Source: CAZMVY01 sp964653435
Lineage (GTDB): Bacteria > Planctomycetota > Phycisphaerae > UBA1845 > PWPN01
NCBI GenBank assembly: GCA_964653435.1
Contig: CAZZFA010000005.1
Coordinates: forward strand, 35,723 to 99,722
Direction of reading: 5' to 3'
Length of the DNA stretch: 64,000 nt
How positions within the stretch are numbered: position 1 is the stretch's first letter; the number at the start of each line of letters is the position of its first letter. Shown one piece after another: positions 15,241 through 24,425 of the stretch. The translations under genes were made by a program, and so were the position numbers. The notes under the pieces were generated by a model. That model made no database searches. It worked only from the letters and a program-made list of their open reading frames with translations, and was not told the origin of the DNA.

Positions 15241-16275
15241 ATGTCATGTTGCAGATCGCTTAGCGATGTTCTTCCTGTTTGGGGCGCGAGGTCACACAGG
15301 TCGTGTCGGCGCGGGCGCGTCGCGTTTACGCTGATCGAGTTGTTGGTGGTAGTCGCTATCATCGCACTGCTCGTGGCCATTCTCCTGCCCTCGCTGGCGG
15401 CGGCCCGTGAAGGGGCACGATCAATGGCGTGCCTGTCGAACCTCAAGCAGTTGTGCACGGCGACGGTGATGTACGGGCTTGACTACAGGCAGATCCTGCC
15501 GGGGCCCTTGCATCCTTCCGTCTTCCTGGAGACGTCCACTCTCACGCAGCTCGATAAGGACATGCACCTGCCGTACCGGGTGCAGAGGTACTTCTCCGAG
15601 GCGAAGGGCAAGGGCGAACTCACGGATAAGGTGTGTCAGTGTCCGACGGCGCAAGGACTCAAGACGCTGGATCCCCGCCAGGTCATGGGCCCCACCACCA
15701 CCTACCGGCCGTTCAACTACGTGCTCAACAGTTGGATAACGGACTCCAGCACCGGGAAGAATATCAAGGGCCAGCCGCCGTACGGTGGCACCAAGCCCGC
15801 TTTCTACTTCGGCGTGCGGTGGCACGGTTACACGGACAGCCTGTGGGCCACCCCGGCGTCCAACGGAACCGGCCAGACCGTGTTCGAGCAGAGTCAGGGC
15901 TGGCCCGCCGGCACAAGCAAGCCCAAGAACATCGAAAGGATCCCACACCTGAGTCAGGAGTGGATGATTGCGGACGTGTGGTACGCGGAGGTCCTTCCGA
16001 GCCCGCGCGCCAGCCTCAAGCCGGGCGGCACATGGCCCCTCTTCTACAGGACCGTGAACATCGGCCAGGGCTCCATCGCGACGGACGACGGCTTCTACAT
16101 CCCGACCTACGCGTTTCACTCGACGACGTATCGCGCCTCCAGCGCGATACCGGCTGTGACAAATGACAAGAACCCGCAATCACCACGATTCATGGCGGGC
16201 AAGACGAATACCGGCTTCCTGGACGGCCACGCCGCCTCGGTACGTGGCTGGAAGGGGACAGTGAACCCAGGGTAG
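15241..16275 (+). CDS. Prepilin-like (type II pseudopilin) protein with F-DGH tail
   Basis: 344 residues from ATG 15241. The prepilin signal is RGRVAFTLIELLVVVAIIALL, with FTLIELL as the cleavage and methylation site, then a 20-residue hydrophobic helix ending LPSLAAAREGARSMACLSNLKQL. This helix opening and the end motif NTGFLDGHAASVRGWKG are hallmarks of the very abundant pseudopilin-like proteins of Planctomycetes and Lentisphaerae. The middle part is exported and unique. The basic leader before the cleavage site is about 30 residues, longer than usual. It is followed by two hairpins and then by the large exoprotein gene, possibly a functional pair at the cell surface. Confidence 0.88.
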   Translation: MSCCRSLSDVLPVWGARSHRSCRRGRVAFTLIELLVVVAIIALLVAILLPSLAAAREGARSMACLSNLKQLCTATVMYGLDYRQILPGPLHPSVFLETSTLTQLDKDMHLPYRVQRYFSEAKGKGELTDKVCQCPTAQGLKTLDPRQVMGPTTTYRPFNYVLNSWITDSSTGKNIKGQPPYGGTKPAFYFGVRWHGYTDSLWATPASNGTGQTVFEQSQGWPAGTSKPKNIERIPHLSQEWMIADVWYAEVLPSPRASLKPGGTWPLFYRTVNIGQGSIATDDGFYIPTYAFHSTTYRASSAIPAVTNDKNPQSPRFMAGKTNTGFLDGHAASVRGWKGTVNPG

Positions 16276-16282
16276 CCCCGGG

Positions 16283-16305
16283 TTCCGCGGCGAAACGCCG
16301 CGGAA
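16283..16305 (+). terminator. Perfect 10-bp hairpin after the prepilin-like gene
   Basis: TTCCGCGGCG (16283-16292) and CGCCGCGGAA (16296-16305) with an AAA loop, beginning 8 nt after the stop. No T-run follows, but the stem is very strong. Confidence 0.5.
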
Positions 16306-16315
16306 GAGCGTGAAG

Positions 16316-16342
16316 CCGGCGGGGGAAGGGGCGCCCCGCCGG
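16316..16342 (+). terminator. Second hairpin in the same gap
   Basis: CCGGCGGGG (16316-16324) pairs with CCCCGCCGG (16334-16342) around a 9-nt loop. It directly follows the first hairpin; the pair may act together as a terminator or mRNA end barrier. Confidence 0.4.
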
Positions 16343-16489
16343 AGCGAGGGGAACGGAATGAGTGGACGGAAGCCACGTCGGCAGGGGCCGCGCGCCATCC
16401 GCCCGCCACGAAATCAGTTCGAGGCGAACCTCGAATAGAACCTATCCGGTTGCTGGAGTGCTGAGGTTGTTGTGAAAGGAGCTGATGTC

Positions 16490-19400
16490 ATGAACAGAAG
16501 AGTCTTTTGTCTGTCAGGGCTGGTGCTGATCCTCGTCAGCTCGCCCGTGGCGTTCGGGGCATCCCGGACGCTTGATTTCGAGGGGCCGATGTATGGCACG
16601 GTCAATGCCGCGTGCATTAACTCGCCCATTCCACCCCTCTTCAGCCGGCCGGGCTATTCCGGTTCCACGGTCGGCTTCATCGATCCGCCCTCCGAATGCG
16701 GTGCGGGTGCGTTTGGAGCCGGGACCGGCAACGACGCGCTCCTGACATATCTCCTGTTGCCCACGCAATACGAGGAACTGCGATTCAGTTGGGCCAATCC
16801 GGATCCGGCGCCCACGGCCCCCCCGCCCTGGGTGCGGACGGTAACGGTCGCTTCAAGCTACGTGACACTTCCTACGGTTGACTACGGGGTCGGCAGCAAG
16901 ATTTCGATGAAGGTTGCGCTCGGCTGCTACACCCTCGACCCCATTGACCCCACCATCGAAAACGAGAACCCATCCGGTTCGCTCGAATTCGCCCTGATCA
17001 TCCAGGAAACCGGCACCAGCGCGGCGCTCGGCGATAATGCCGGTTCCGGCGGCGACCTGGAGTTCGTCGGCGTGGACAACGTGGTCACGGTAGGCTCGTC
17101 GCTCTGCCCCGTCGGCGGCATAAACCTCGAGAACGGGTACTCCGCCTGGCGAACGATCACATGGGAATTCATCAGCGCCACGCAGGTGAACGTGAGCGTG
17201 GACGGCGGCACGCCAGTGACGAAGAACGTGATGGCGGTCCCCGGTTTCGGTAACGGTGTCCTTTCCACGGCCACCATGCGGGGCGGCTTGAACAGCCTGT
17301 GCATCATCAAGCCGCCGAGTGACACGGTCACGAAGAAGCTCTACGTGGACGTAGACGACGTGGCCATGTACGCCCCGGGTGACGCCGATCCGCCGAAGAT
17401 CCAGGCGCCTGTGCTGTCGAACCAGACACAGGTTACCGTGACGGGCGTCGACGTGGCGGCTAGCGAGGTCAGGCTGTTCAAGAACACCGTACAGATCGCG
17501 TCGGCGACGCCTCCGTTCAGCCCCGGCAACGGCTCGCACACCTTCACCGGGCTGAGTTTGGTTCCGGGAGACGTGCTGACGGCGACGCAGGTTGTGGAGG
17601 GAACGGAGAGCGCGCCATCGGCGCCCGTTACGGTGAAGGACGCGAACCTGCCCGTGGCAGACAACTTCGACAGTTACCTCAGTCAGTCGGCGTTGAATGC
17701 GATCTGGCCGCGGACGAGCACGCAGCCGGACTTCAATATCACGCTATCTACCGATAGGGCCGCAAGTTGCCCGAATTCCGTGCTTGAGCCCGCGGCCACC
17801 AGCGGCTCTCCGTCCCGCATCTACCAGAATCTCGGCGGCAGCTACGACGCTTCGGATACAGCGCCTCTGACAGTGACTTGGTGGATGTATCATGGCGCCG
17901 GGACGACGGGGAGAAACTATGTGGAGCTGCGATCGTACAGCGGCGGGAAGTATGCCTCCGGCACGCTCCAGGCGCTTCTGGCGCTGGGTGTGTATTACGA
18001 CACAGCCCAGGGTATCACCAACACAGTGTACAATGGTCGCGATTACAACCTCGGCGGACCGACCATTACCTGGTTCGATGTGACCGATGCGACGCGCACA
18101 CCCGACGCATGGGTCAAGATGCAGATAAAGGTCAAGAGCACCACGATCGACTACACCGTGACCACGGCGAACGGCACATACACCGTCACACAACCGCGGC
18201 GCGTTCCCTCCTACAAGTTTGATTCGGTCGTGATCGGGTCCGGGCTCACGAACGGCGGCGTGTATGCCTACTACGACAACCTGAGCATCTCGCTGACCGA
18301 GCCGCCAATCGAGCCGTTCGGCCCGCCGAGCACGGTGCCTGCACCGGCGTCGCTCGCGACGCCGGTCGAGCCCGGGGACACCGTCGTGACCGTCAACGGT
18401 CTCGATCCGACCGCGACGGAGGTCAAGGTCTACGCGGACCATGTCCTGATCGGCTCGGCGCCGCTGTCCGCGGAAACCACCAAAGACGTGCCCGTCTCCC
18501 CGGTACCGTGCGCGACGGTCGTCGGCGCAACGCAGGTGATCGACGGCGTCGAAAGCTGTTACTCGGCCCCGACGAGCGCGAGCTACGGGGCGCCGACCAT
18601 CCAGGAACCGGTGAAGGCCGGCGCGTGCAAGGTGACGCTCACCGGTGTGGATCCCAGGGCCAGCCTGGTGAAGCTGTACGCGGACAACTCGGAGCTTGCT
18701 TCGGCGCCGGGGACCGGCGGGACGACGGCGGAGATCACCGGTCTCCTCCTGACCGGCGGCCAGGTCCTTCAGGCGTCCCAGGTGGTCAACGGCTACGAGT
18801 GTGCTCGCAGCGCGAGCATCACGGTGGTGTCGCAGACGATCCTGGCGAGCTGGACCCAGACCAGCTCACTGCCGGTCGGCCTTACGGATCACTGCGTGCT
18901 TTACTACAACGGATACGTCTACTCGTTCGGCGGCCGGAAGGATGGTACGACGGCCGAAGGACGCGGCAACGACTTCGCGTACTATGCGCCGGTCAACAGT
19001 GACGGCAGCATCGGGGCGTGGCAGGCGACGACGTCGCTTCCGGCCAAGCGCGCCGTCGGTGGCGTGTATGCGTACAACGGCCGCATCTACTACTGGGGCG
19101 GCTGGGACGAGACGTTTGCCACCAGGAACACGTGCTGGTACACGACCCAGAATCCGGACGGGACGATCGGTCCGTGGACCGTGTCCTCCGTTACCATCCC
19201 GCCGTCGGCCGCTGCGGATCAGATGGACGCATTCGGGCGCGGCGTCATGGGTTTCGGGGATACGCTCTACATCGTCAACGGCGAGGACAACGGTGGTACG
19301 CTGACGAACAAGTGCTACTACAGCAAGATCCAGCCGGACGGTGATTACGGGCCGTGGGTCGAAACCTCCACGACACCGACCGCCTCGTGGTTCCACGGCG

Positions 19401-20575
19401 TGTTGACGTTCGCCGGCACGTCGGAGAACTACATCTACTGGATGGGCGGCAACTTCGGCGGCACGAATCAGGCGGAGGTCTACAGGGCCCAGATCAATGC
19501 CGACGGGAGCCTCGGCGCCTGGTCCGGCGCCGGCCTGCCGAATCTGCCGAACCCCCGCTATGAGCACGGGGTCGCGTTGGCCGGGAACACGGCGATCATC
19601 GTCGCCGGGCTCTACGGGAGCACGCCCAACACCACCGTTTACTTTACGAAGATCGATCCCGCGACCGGCATCATCGGACCGTGGTACAGCGGTGCGCCGT
19701 ACCCGATTGCCGTCAGCCGGAACTCGGCGGTGGCCTATCAGGCGGGCGGCAAATGGTATGTGCTGGGTGTCGGCGGCGGGCCGTATTCCGGTGCGACTCG
19801 CAGTCCGCGGTGCTACTACGCCCTCGTGGACACCGATGCCGACGGCGACAGCTTCGGCGACACAACCGACAATTGCCCGGCGGTCGCGAATTCGAGCCAG
19901 GCCGATTCGGACTGCGACGGCGTGGGCGACGCGTGCGACGCGTGTCCGGACACCCCGCCGGGCGTGCCCGTCGGACCGGACGGTTGTCCGCTGTGTGAGG
20001 CACCGACGGTAACGTCGATCTCGCCGAATACGGGCGTACAGGACAACGGCAACCGCGAAGTGAACCCGGGGTCGGGCCAGCTCTACCTGGTAAGCCCCCC
20101 GCCGCTTCACGTGACGATCGCCGGAACCGGCTTCACCGGCACGCCGGCCGTCAAGATCGTGAAGGGCGCGTCCACGATCAATGCGACCGGCGTTACGGTG
20201 GTTGACGCGAACACGATCACGGCCGACATCGACCTGACCGGGGCCGCCCCCGGCGCGTTGGACGGCGCGTGGGACGTGGTGGTGACCACCTGTGCGGACA
20301 GCACGGGCGGCACGGGTCTCTTCACGGTAAGCATGTGCTGGCCGGAGCAAGCGGACGCGGACGGCGATGGCGACGTCGACCTGAGCGACTTCGGCATCTT
20401 CCAGGCGTGTTTCAACGGTCCGAACCGGCCGTACAAGGTCGGACCGGACCCGCGGAAGTGCGCTTGCATGGATGCCGGCGATAACCCGCTCGTCGCGGAC
20501 GTCGACCTGAGCGACTTCGGCAAGTTCCAGGGTTGTTTCAACGGCCCGAACCGGCCGCCGAAGGCGGGGTGCTGA
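16490..20575 (+). CDS. Large secreted multidomain protein with Kelch-like, TSP3-like, IPT and dockerin-like regions
   Basis: 1361 residues from ATG 16490, with AAAGGAG 8 nt upstream. Order by sequence: signal peptide ending VAFGAS; beta-sandwich region (25-285); Ig-like repeat (about 300-385, VTVTGVDVAASEVRLF); second beta-sandwich (390-605); two more Ig-like repeats with VTVNGLDPTATEVKVYAD and VTLTGVDPRASLVKLYAD; a Kelch-like propeller (785-1115, repeated YNGYVYSFGG, YNGRIYYWGG); a calcium-binding TSP3-like stretch (DADGDSFGDTTDNCP, DSDCDGVGDACD); an IPT/TIG domain; and two dockerin-like units. The first unit (DADGDGDVDLSDF) has a full loop; the second (LVADVDLSDF) has lost half of it. Probably cell-surface or extracellular; ligand unknown. 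Confidence 0.9.
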   Translation: MNRRVFCLSGLVLILVSSPVAFGASRTLDFEGPMYGTVNAACINSPIPPLFSRPGYSGSTVGFIDPPSECGAGAFGAGTGNDALLTYLLLPTQYEELRFSWANPDPAPTAPPPWVRTVTVASSYVTLPTVDYGVGSKISMKVALGCYTLDPIDPTIENENPSGSLEFALIIQETGTSAALGDNAGSGGDLEFVGVDNVVTVGSSLCPVGGINLENGYSAWRTITWEFISATQVNVSVDGGTPVTKNVMAVPGFGNGVLSTATMRGGLNSLCIIKPPSDTVTKKLYVDVDDVAMYAPGDADPPKIQAPVLSNQTQVTVTGVDVAASEVRLFKNTVQIASATPPFSPGNGSHTFTGLSLVPGDVLTATQVVEGTESAPSAPVTVKDANLPVADNFDSYLSQSALNAIWPRTSTQPDFNITLSTDRAASCPNSVLEPAATSGSPSRIYQNLGGSYDASDTAPLTVTWWMYHGAGTTGRNYVELRSYSGGKYASGTLQALLALGVYYDTAQGITNTVYNGRDYNLGGPTITWFDVTDATRTPDAWVKMQIKVKSTTIDYTVTTANGTYTVTQPRRVPSYKFDSVVIGSGLTNGGVYAYYDNLSISLTEPPIEPFGPPSTVPAPASLATPVEPGDTVVTVNGLDPTATEVKVYADHVLIGSAPLSAETTKDVPVSPVPCATVVGATQVIDGVESCYSAPTSASYGAPTIQEPVKAGACKVTLTGVDPRASLVKLYADNSELASAPGTGGTTAEITGLLLTGGQVLQASQVVNGYECARSASITVVSQTILASWTQTSSLPVGLTDHCVLYYNGYVYSFGGRKDGTTAEGRGNDFAYYAPVNSDGSIGAWQATTSLPAKRAVGGVYAYNGRIYYWGGWDETFATRNTCWYTTQNPDGTIGPWTVSSVTIPPSAAADQMDAFGRGVMGFGDTLYIVNGEDNGGTLTNKCYYSKIQPDGDYGPWVETSTTPTASWFHGVLTFAGTSENYIYWMGGNFGGTNQAEVYRAQINADGSLGAWSGAGLPNLPNPRYEHGVALAGNTAIIVAGLYGSTPNTTVYFTKIDPATGIIGPWYSGAPYPIAVSRNSAVAYQAGGKWYVLGVGGGPYSGATRSPRCYYALVDTDADGDSFGDTTDNCPAVANSSQADSDCDGVGDACDACPDTPPGVPVGPDGCPLCEAPTVTSISPNTGVQDNGNREVNPGSGQLYLVSPPPLHVTIAGTGFTGTPAVKIVKGASTINATGVTVVDANTITADIDLTGAAPGALDGAWDVVVTTCADSTGGTGLFTVSMCWPEQADADGDGDVDLSDFGIFQACFNGPNRPYKVGPDPRKCACMDAGDNPLVADVDLSDFGKFQGCFNGPNRPPKAGC

Positions 20576-20627
20576 CAGGTCGGCGCCTGTAGCCGCCTGA
20601 GGCGATGTATACGTAAGGTGATTCAGC

Positions 20628-20668
20628 GCCGCGCGGTTCACGAGGGTGGGCCGCGCGGCCACTCTTTT
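20628..20668 (+). terminator. Terminator after the large exoprotein gene
   Basis: GCCGCGCGG (20628-20636) pairs with CCGCGCGGC (20651-20659), loop 14 nt, followed by CACTCTTTT. It lies about 50 nt after the stop. Confidence 0.6.
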
Positions 20669-21009
20669 CCCACCTGTGAAACGCCTCCGTCGAGCGCACC
20701 GTCGCGCAGGCTCATCCTCTGCGCTCTTGTCCCGCGAAATCCTCGCGGCCGGTAAACATTCCGAAAACAAGCGAGCGGGTAGGACACGCCATTGCGTACC
20801 AGTTCGTATTCGAAAGCGGGCGAGATGCCCCCGCGTTCGGCTGCCGTCGAAAGACGCGCCACGCAGCTGGGAACCAACGAAACGCTCGCCTCGCACCGGA
20901 AGCGGTGATCGCCGTCGGTGCGTGCTTTGCGCAAACAGTGAGCCCATATCGAGGCCGACGCGACGCCGCCGGTATGGCTGAATCCCATTTGCGGGCGGTT
21001 TCGAGACTT
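20660..21009. other. Intergenic stretch upstream of glyA
   Basis: Between the terminator and the glyA promoter. Apart from the short dispersed motif at 20739-20768 I see nothing recognisable: no gene with a plausible start and no structured RNA. Confidence 0.4.
20739..20768 (-). repeat. Short dispersed motif (AAACATTCCGAAA type), copy 2
   Basis: ATCCTCGCGGCCGGTAAACA followed by TTCCGAAAAC, similar to 14890-14919 and to the opposite strand at 26800-26825. Intergenic in all three places. Confidence 0.45.
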
Positions 21010-21038
21010 TTGCATTTCCCGCCGCCCTGCCGTACACT
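21010..21038 (+). promoter_or_regulatory. Sigma-70-like promoter of glyA
   Basis: TTGCAT (21010-21015), ideal 17-nt spacer, TACACT (21033-21038). Start of transcription near 21045 would leave a short 29-nt leader carrying the ribosome site GAGGAA. Confidence 0.6.
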
Positions 21039-21073
21039 TCCACGTGGTTCGCTTTCCCTTTGTGAGGAATCGG

Positions 21074-22339
21074 ATGAGCACGAGTGACAACACGGAGATT
21101 TCGGCCATAGCCCGGACGGATCCGGAAGTATGGCGAGTCTTTCAGGCCGAACGGGAGCGCCAGCACTACACCCTTGAGTTGATCGCCTCCGAGAACCACG
21201 TCTCCAAGGCCGTTCTGGAGGCCGTCGGGTCGATCTTCACGAACAAGTACGCGGAAGGATACCCGGGCAAGCGCTACTACGGCGGCTGCGACCAGATGGA
21301 CGCCATCGAGAACCTGGCCCGGGACCGCGCCAAACAGCTCTTCCACTGCGAGCACGTCAACGTTCAGCCCCACTCCGGCAGCCAGGCCAACACGGCCGTG
21401 TACATGACCGTACTCAAGCCGGGCGACACGATCCTGTCGCTGGATCTCTCGCACGGCGGCCATTTGACCCACGGCATGCGGCTCAACTTCAGCGGGATGT
21501 TCTATAAGGTCGTACACTACACGGTCGATTCGAAGACCGAGACCTGCGACATGGGCGCGATACGCCGCCTCGCTCACGAGCACAAGCCGGCGATCATCGT
21601 CACCGGGGCTTCGGCCTACCCACGGACGATCGACTTCGCCGCCTTTGCGGAGATCGCCCACGAGGTCGGTGCCGTGCAGATGGCGGACATCGCCCACATC
21701 GCAGGGATGGTCGCGGCGGGGCTCCATCCGTCACCCGTCCCGGTGGCTGAGTTTGTCACCACGACGACGCATAAGACGCTTCGCGGCCCCCGCGCAGGTA
21801 TGATCATGTGCAAGGCGCAGTACGCCCAGACGCTTGACTCCCGCGTGTTTCCCGGCGTGCAGGGCGGCCCGCTCATGCACGTCATCGCCGGCAAGGCCGT
21901 CGCCTTCGGCGAGGCCCTGCGGCCGGAGTTCCGCGCCTATCAGGAACGCATCCTGGCAAATGCCCAGGCCCTCGCCGAGGAACTCAAGCGGCGAGGCTTC
22001 CGCCTTGTTTCCGGCGGCACCGATAACCACCTGATGCTCGTCGACCTGCGACACAACTACGAACACGTGACCGGCAAGGCGGCCGAGACCTGGCTTCAGG
22101 CCGCCGGCATCATCGTGAACAAGAACATGATTCCGTTCGACACCCGCAAGCCGGTCGAGACCAGCGGTCTGCGGATCGGCACGCCCGCCGTCACTACCCG
22201 CGGCATGGGCACCGCCGAGATGGAGACCATCGCGGGCTTGATCGACGAAGTCATCCGCTCGCAGGGCGACGCGGCTACGGCCGCGCGAATCCGGCCTCGC
22301 GTGCGCGAGCTGTGCGACCAGTTCCCTGTTCCTCATTAG
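21074..22339 (+). CDS. glyA: Serine hydroxymethyltransferase
   Basis: 421 residues. PLP enzyme that converts serine and tetrahydrofolate to glycine and 5,10-methylene-tetrahydrofolate, the main entry of one-carbon units. ELIASENHVSKAVLEA, NKYAEGYPGKRYYGGC and HSGSQAN are diagnostic; FVTTTTHKTLRGPRAGMI contains the PLP lysine K234; GLRIGTPAVTTRGMG is near the end. I chose ATG 21074 because GTGAGGAAT lies just before it. The neighbouring folB-folK pair is also in folate metabolism, though on the other strand. The next gene, a lipoprotein, begins 26 nt downstream. Confidence 0.97.
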   Translation: MSTSDNTEISAIARTDPEVWRVFQAERERQHYTLELIASENHVSKAVLEAVGSIFTNKYAEGYPGKRYYGGCDQMDAIENLARDRAKQLFHCEHVNVQPHSGSQANTAVYMTVLKPGDTILSLDLSHGGHLTHGMRLNFSGMFYKVVHYTVDSKTETCDMGAIRRLAHEHKPAIIVTGASAYPRTIDFAAFAEIAHEVGAVQMADIAHIAGMVAAGLHPSPVPVAEFVTTTTHKTLRGPRAGMIMCKAQYAQTLDSRVFPGVQGGPLMHVIAGKAVAFGEALRPEFRAYQERILANAQALAEELKRRGFRLVSGGTDNHLMLVDLRHNYEHVTGKAAETWLQAAGIIVNKNMIPFDTRKPVETSGLRIGTPAVTTRGMGTAEMETIAGLIDEVIRSQGDAATAARIRPRVRELCDQFPVPH

Positions 22340-22365
22340 GCGTCGAACGCCGGGAGTCCGCTGCC

Positions 22366-23085
22366 GTGGCACGCGATCGGCTTACGTCATGGCTCACGGT
22401 TCTGCTCGGTGCGGCCGGGCCGCTCTGGCTGGGCGGCTGCACGGGTCGCGCTACGATCTCGGCAATTCCGTTTTCGCGTTCCGACATTCGCGATCGCGAG
22501 CCCCTTGTTCTTGTGCTGCCGACGGCCGGCCGCTGCGCCTGGTACGTCGACGACGCCGGCCAGCTCACGGTGGCGATGAAGTACGAGAATCTCCCGCTCT
22601 TCGGCAAGTACACAAAGGCCGGGTGGCTTGCCCGCTTCCGGCTGGGCGAAAAGCCCGCCGGCCGGTCGCTGCGGTACAACCTTTCCCGCGACCAGGTCCG
22701 CGGCCTGTGCTCCTCGGGCATCGAGCATTGGCGTTTCCAGACGCGTTGGGGCGTTCTCGTCCTCGACCAGATGCCCGGCCACCGCTACCGGGGGCGCTTT
22801 CAGATCACCGTCGCCCAGCAGCAGTTCACTCTGTTCTCTGGGTGGGCGCCAACAGGATACACCGCCCCCCTCCTGATCATGTGGGGCGAGTTTGAGGCCG
22901 TCCACGACGAAGGACTCGCCAAGACGGTGGTCGCCGCCATCGACAAGGAGAACTGGACGGACTTCGGCGCGATTCCGATGGTCCGCCCCATCCAGACCCG
23001 GCCGCACACCGACAGCACGCAACCGGCAACCCGGCGCGTGCCCTCCACAAGACCCGCACGGACGCCCGGCCCTGGCGGCGGGTGA
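22366..23085 (+). CDS. Putative lipoprotein of unknown function
   Basis: 239 residues if the GTG at 22366 is used; the frame is open further upstream into glyA. The N-terminus LTSWLTVLLGAAGPLWLGGC fits a lipoprotein signal with LGGC lipobox (C25). The mature part has no family I recognise; it contains beta-type segments such as GQLTVAMKYENLPLFGKYTKAGWLARF and YRGRFQITVAQQQFTLFSGW. The last 40 residues are rich in Thr, Arg and Pro. It follows glyA by 26 nt and may be co-transcribed with it. Confidence 0.65.
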   Translation: MARDRLTSWLTVLLGAAGPLWLGGCTGRATISAIPFSRSDIRDREPLVLVLPTAGRCAWYVDDAGQLTVAMKYENLPLFGKYTKAGWLARFRLGEKPAGRSLRYNLSRDQVRGLCSSGIEHWRFQTRWGVLVLDQMPGHRYRGRFQITVAQQQFTLFSGWAPTGYTAPLLIMWGEFEAVHDEGLAKTVVAAIDKENWTDFGAIPMVRPIQTRPHTDSTQPATRRVPSTRPARTPGPGGG

Positions 23086-23105
23086 ACCCGTCGCCTCGCC
23101 GCCCT

Positions 23106-23633
23106 TCACGGGCCATCCGGCCGTGGTGCGTCGGGCGCGGGCAGGACCACATCGGGCCGAGGAATAAGCGGCGCTGCCGGGCGCAACCGCTCGGCGATCG
23201 CCCGCAGGGGCTCGCCCGTGAGCGGATGGGGAAAATCGGGCGCCACCTCCGCCAGCGTCACGGCAAGGTAACCTCGTTGCGTTACATCGGGGCAGGGCAG
23301 CGTCAGCTCGGGCGTCTCGACCACCACGGCGCCATACAGGCACAGGTCCAGGTCGATCGTCCGCGCGGCGTACCGGTCCTCGCCGCGAACCCGGCCGAGG
23401 CTCGCCTCAATGGCCCGCAGACGACGACGGATGTCGTGCGGCGTCAAATCGGTCTCCAGCAGGACGGCCGCATTCAGATAATCAGGTTGCCACCGCGGTC
23501 CCACGGCCGGATTCTGATAGACGCGCGATACCCCCGCGATCCGGCCCAGTTCCGCCAGACGCGCCACGGCCGCCGGCAGATACCGGATCGGATCGATGTT
23601 CGAGCCGGCCGCAATGAGCGCCTTCTCAGCCAA
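23106..23633 (-). CDS. folK: 2-amino-4-hydroxy-6-hydroxymethyldihydropteridine pyrophosphokinase
   Basis: 175 residues from a proposed TTG start at 23633, which gives the usual FolK opening (xEKALIAAGSNIDP) and overlaps the folB stop by 8 nt; GTG 23690 is the alternative, overlapping folB by 65 nt. It transfers pyrophosphate from ATP to 6-hydroxymethyl-dihydropterin in folate synthesis. VSRVYQNPAVG, QPDYLNAAVLLET and RYAARTIDLDLCLYG (metal-binding DLD) are characteristic, as is LPCPDVTQRGYLAVTLAEVAPDF near the end, where most FolKs have HP at the position of CP. Confidence 0.93.
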   Translation of the reverse strand: MAEKALIAAGSNIDPIRYLPAAVARLAELGRIAGVSRVYQNPAVGPRWQPDYLNAAVLLETDLTPHDIRRRLRAIEASLGRVRGEDRYAARTIDLDLCLYGAVVVETPELTLPCPDVTQRGYLAVTLAEVAPDFPHPLTGEPLRAIAERLRPAAPLIPRPDVVLPAPDAPRPDGP

Positions 23634-23994
23634 AATCCTCCGCTCCGCGTTCGATTTCCACCCCGACCGATCGGGCAAAGCGAACCGCACCCGGCTTCTC
23701 CACGCGCACCCGTACCCGCGATACGCCCGCCATCTGCAGACACATCCGTGCGATGTCCGTCGCCAGGGCCTCTACGGTCAGGCGCTGGGCCGATTCGGCG
23801 TGCGCGATCACCTGCTTGGCCACGGCGCGGTAGTTGACCGATCGCGACAGGTCGTCGGCGGCGCCGGCGGCGCGCAGATCCGCATACAGCGTGATGTTGA
23901 TCAGGATGTCCTGCTTCTCGCGTCGCTCCCAGTCATTGACTCCGATGATGCCCCGTACGAGCAGGTCCTTGATCTCCACGCGGTCTTCGGCCAT
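23626..23994 (-). CDS. folB: Dihydroneopterin aldolase
   Basis: 122 residues from ATG 23994, the normal length; the frame is open upstream but lacks family character. Cleaves dihydroneopterin to 6-hydroxymethyl-dihydropterin, the substrate of FolK encoded next. EIKDLLVRGIIGVNDWERREKQDILINI is the family opening, NYRAVAKQVIAHAES the middle, and VRVEKPGAVRFARSVGVEI the end with the catalytic-lysine region. Together with folK it forms a two-gene folate operon. Confidence 0.94.
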   Translation of the reverse strand: MAEDRVEIKDLLVRGIIGVNDWERREKQDILINITLYADLRAAGAADDLSRSVNYRAVAKQVIAHAESAQRLTVEALATDIARMCLQMAGVSRVRVRVEKPGAVRFARSVGVEIERGAEDFG

Positions 23995-24425
23995 GGGTAA
24001 AGCTCCGACAAGGGCTGCAACCGGGCTTCGTCGCCCCCCCCCGCGCGTCCCGCTGGCGGGTACCCGGGGCCCGCCAAGCATCCCGGATAAACGCACGCAC
24101 CGCCGGTGCCGTTGACAGCCGGTGTCCCGGCGGCGAAGATTTCTGGTCTTGGCGTCTTGCCGCCCGGCCCTTGCGGCCGCCACGGCCCGCTGTCAGGCAG
24201 GCCGTACGTAGTATACCCTGCCGGCACACCGAGACCAGTACCGTTTTCGGTACGCGAGGTTCGCCCGGTGGGAGTCCCGCAGGGTGAAAGCGAGTACCCC
24301 GGGGTTTGGGCCCCGGGTTCTGGACGCGAATGAGAACAAAGCCCCCCGCCGGGGCGACAGAGATGCGGTGACAAGCCGCGTCGCGCACGAAACCGTCTCA
24401 CCGAAAGCGGTATCTGGCTGGTCCC
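23995..24425. other. Intergenic 431 nt between divergent folB and ctpA, rich in hairpins
   Basis: Contains GTACCG-TTTT-CGGTAC (24238-24253), an imperfect ACCCCGGGG/CCCCGGGT hairpin (about 24295-24319), a GCCCC/GGGGC hairpin near 24341-24355, and the 16-nt motif TCTCACCGAAAGCGGT (24396-24411), which recurs elsewhere. The promoters of both operons must lie here, but I cannot pick them out with confidence. No gene is recognisable. Confidence 0.5.

Noticed and set aside
18866..21727. 953-codon open frame on the minus strand
   Set aside because: It is antisense to the exoprotein and to glyA, Arg/Val/Asp-rich with no domain, and crosses a terminator and the glyA promoter. High GC makes such frames common.
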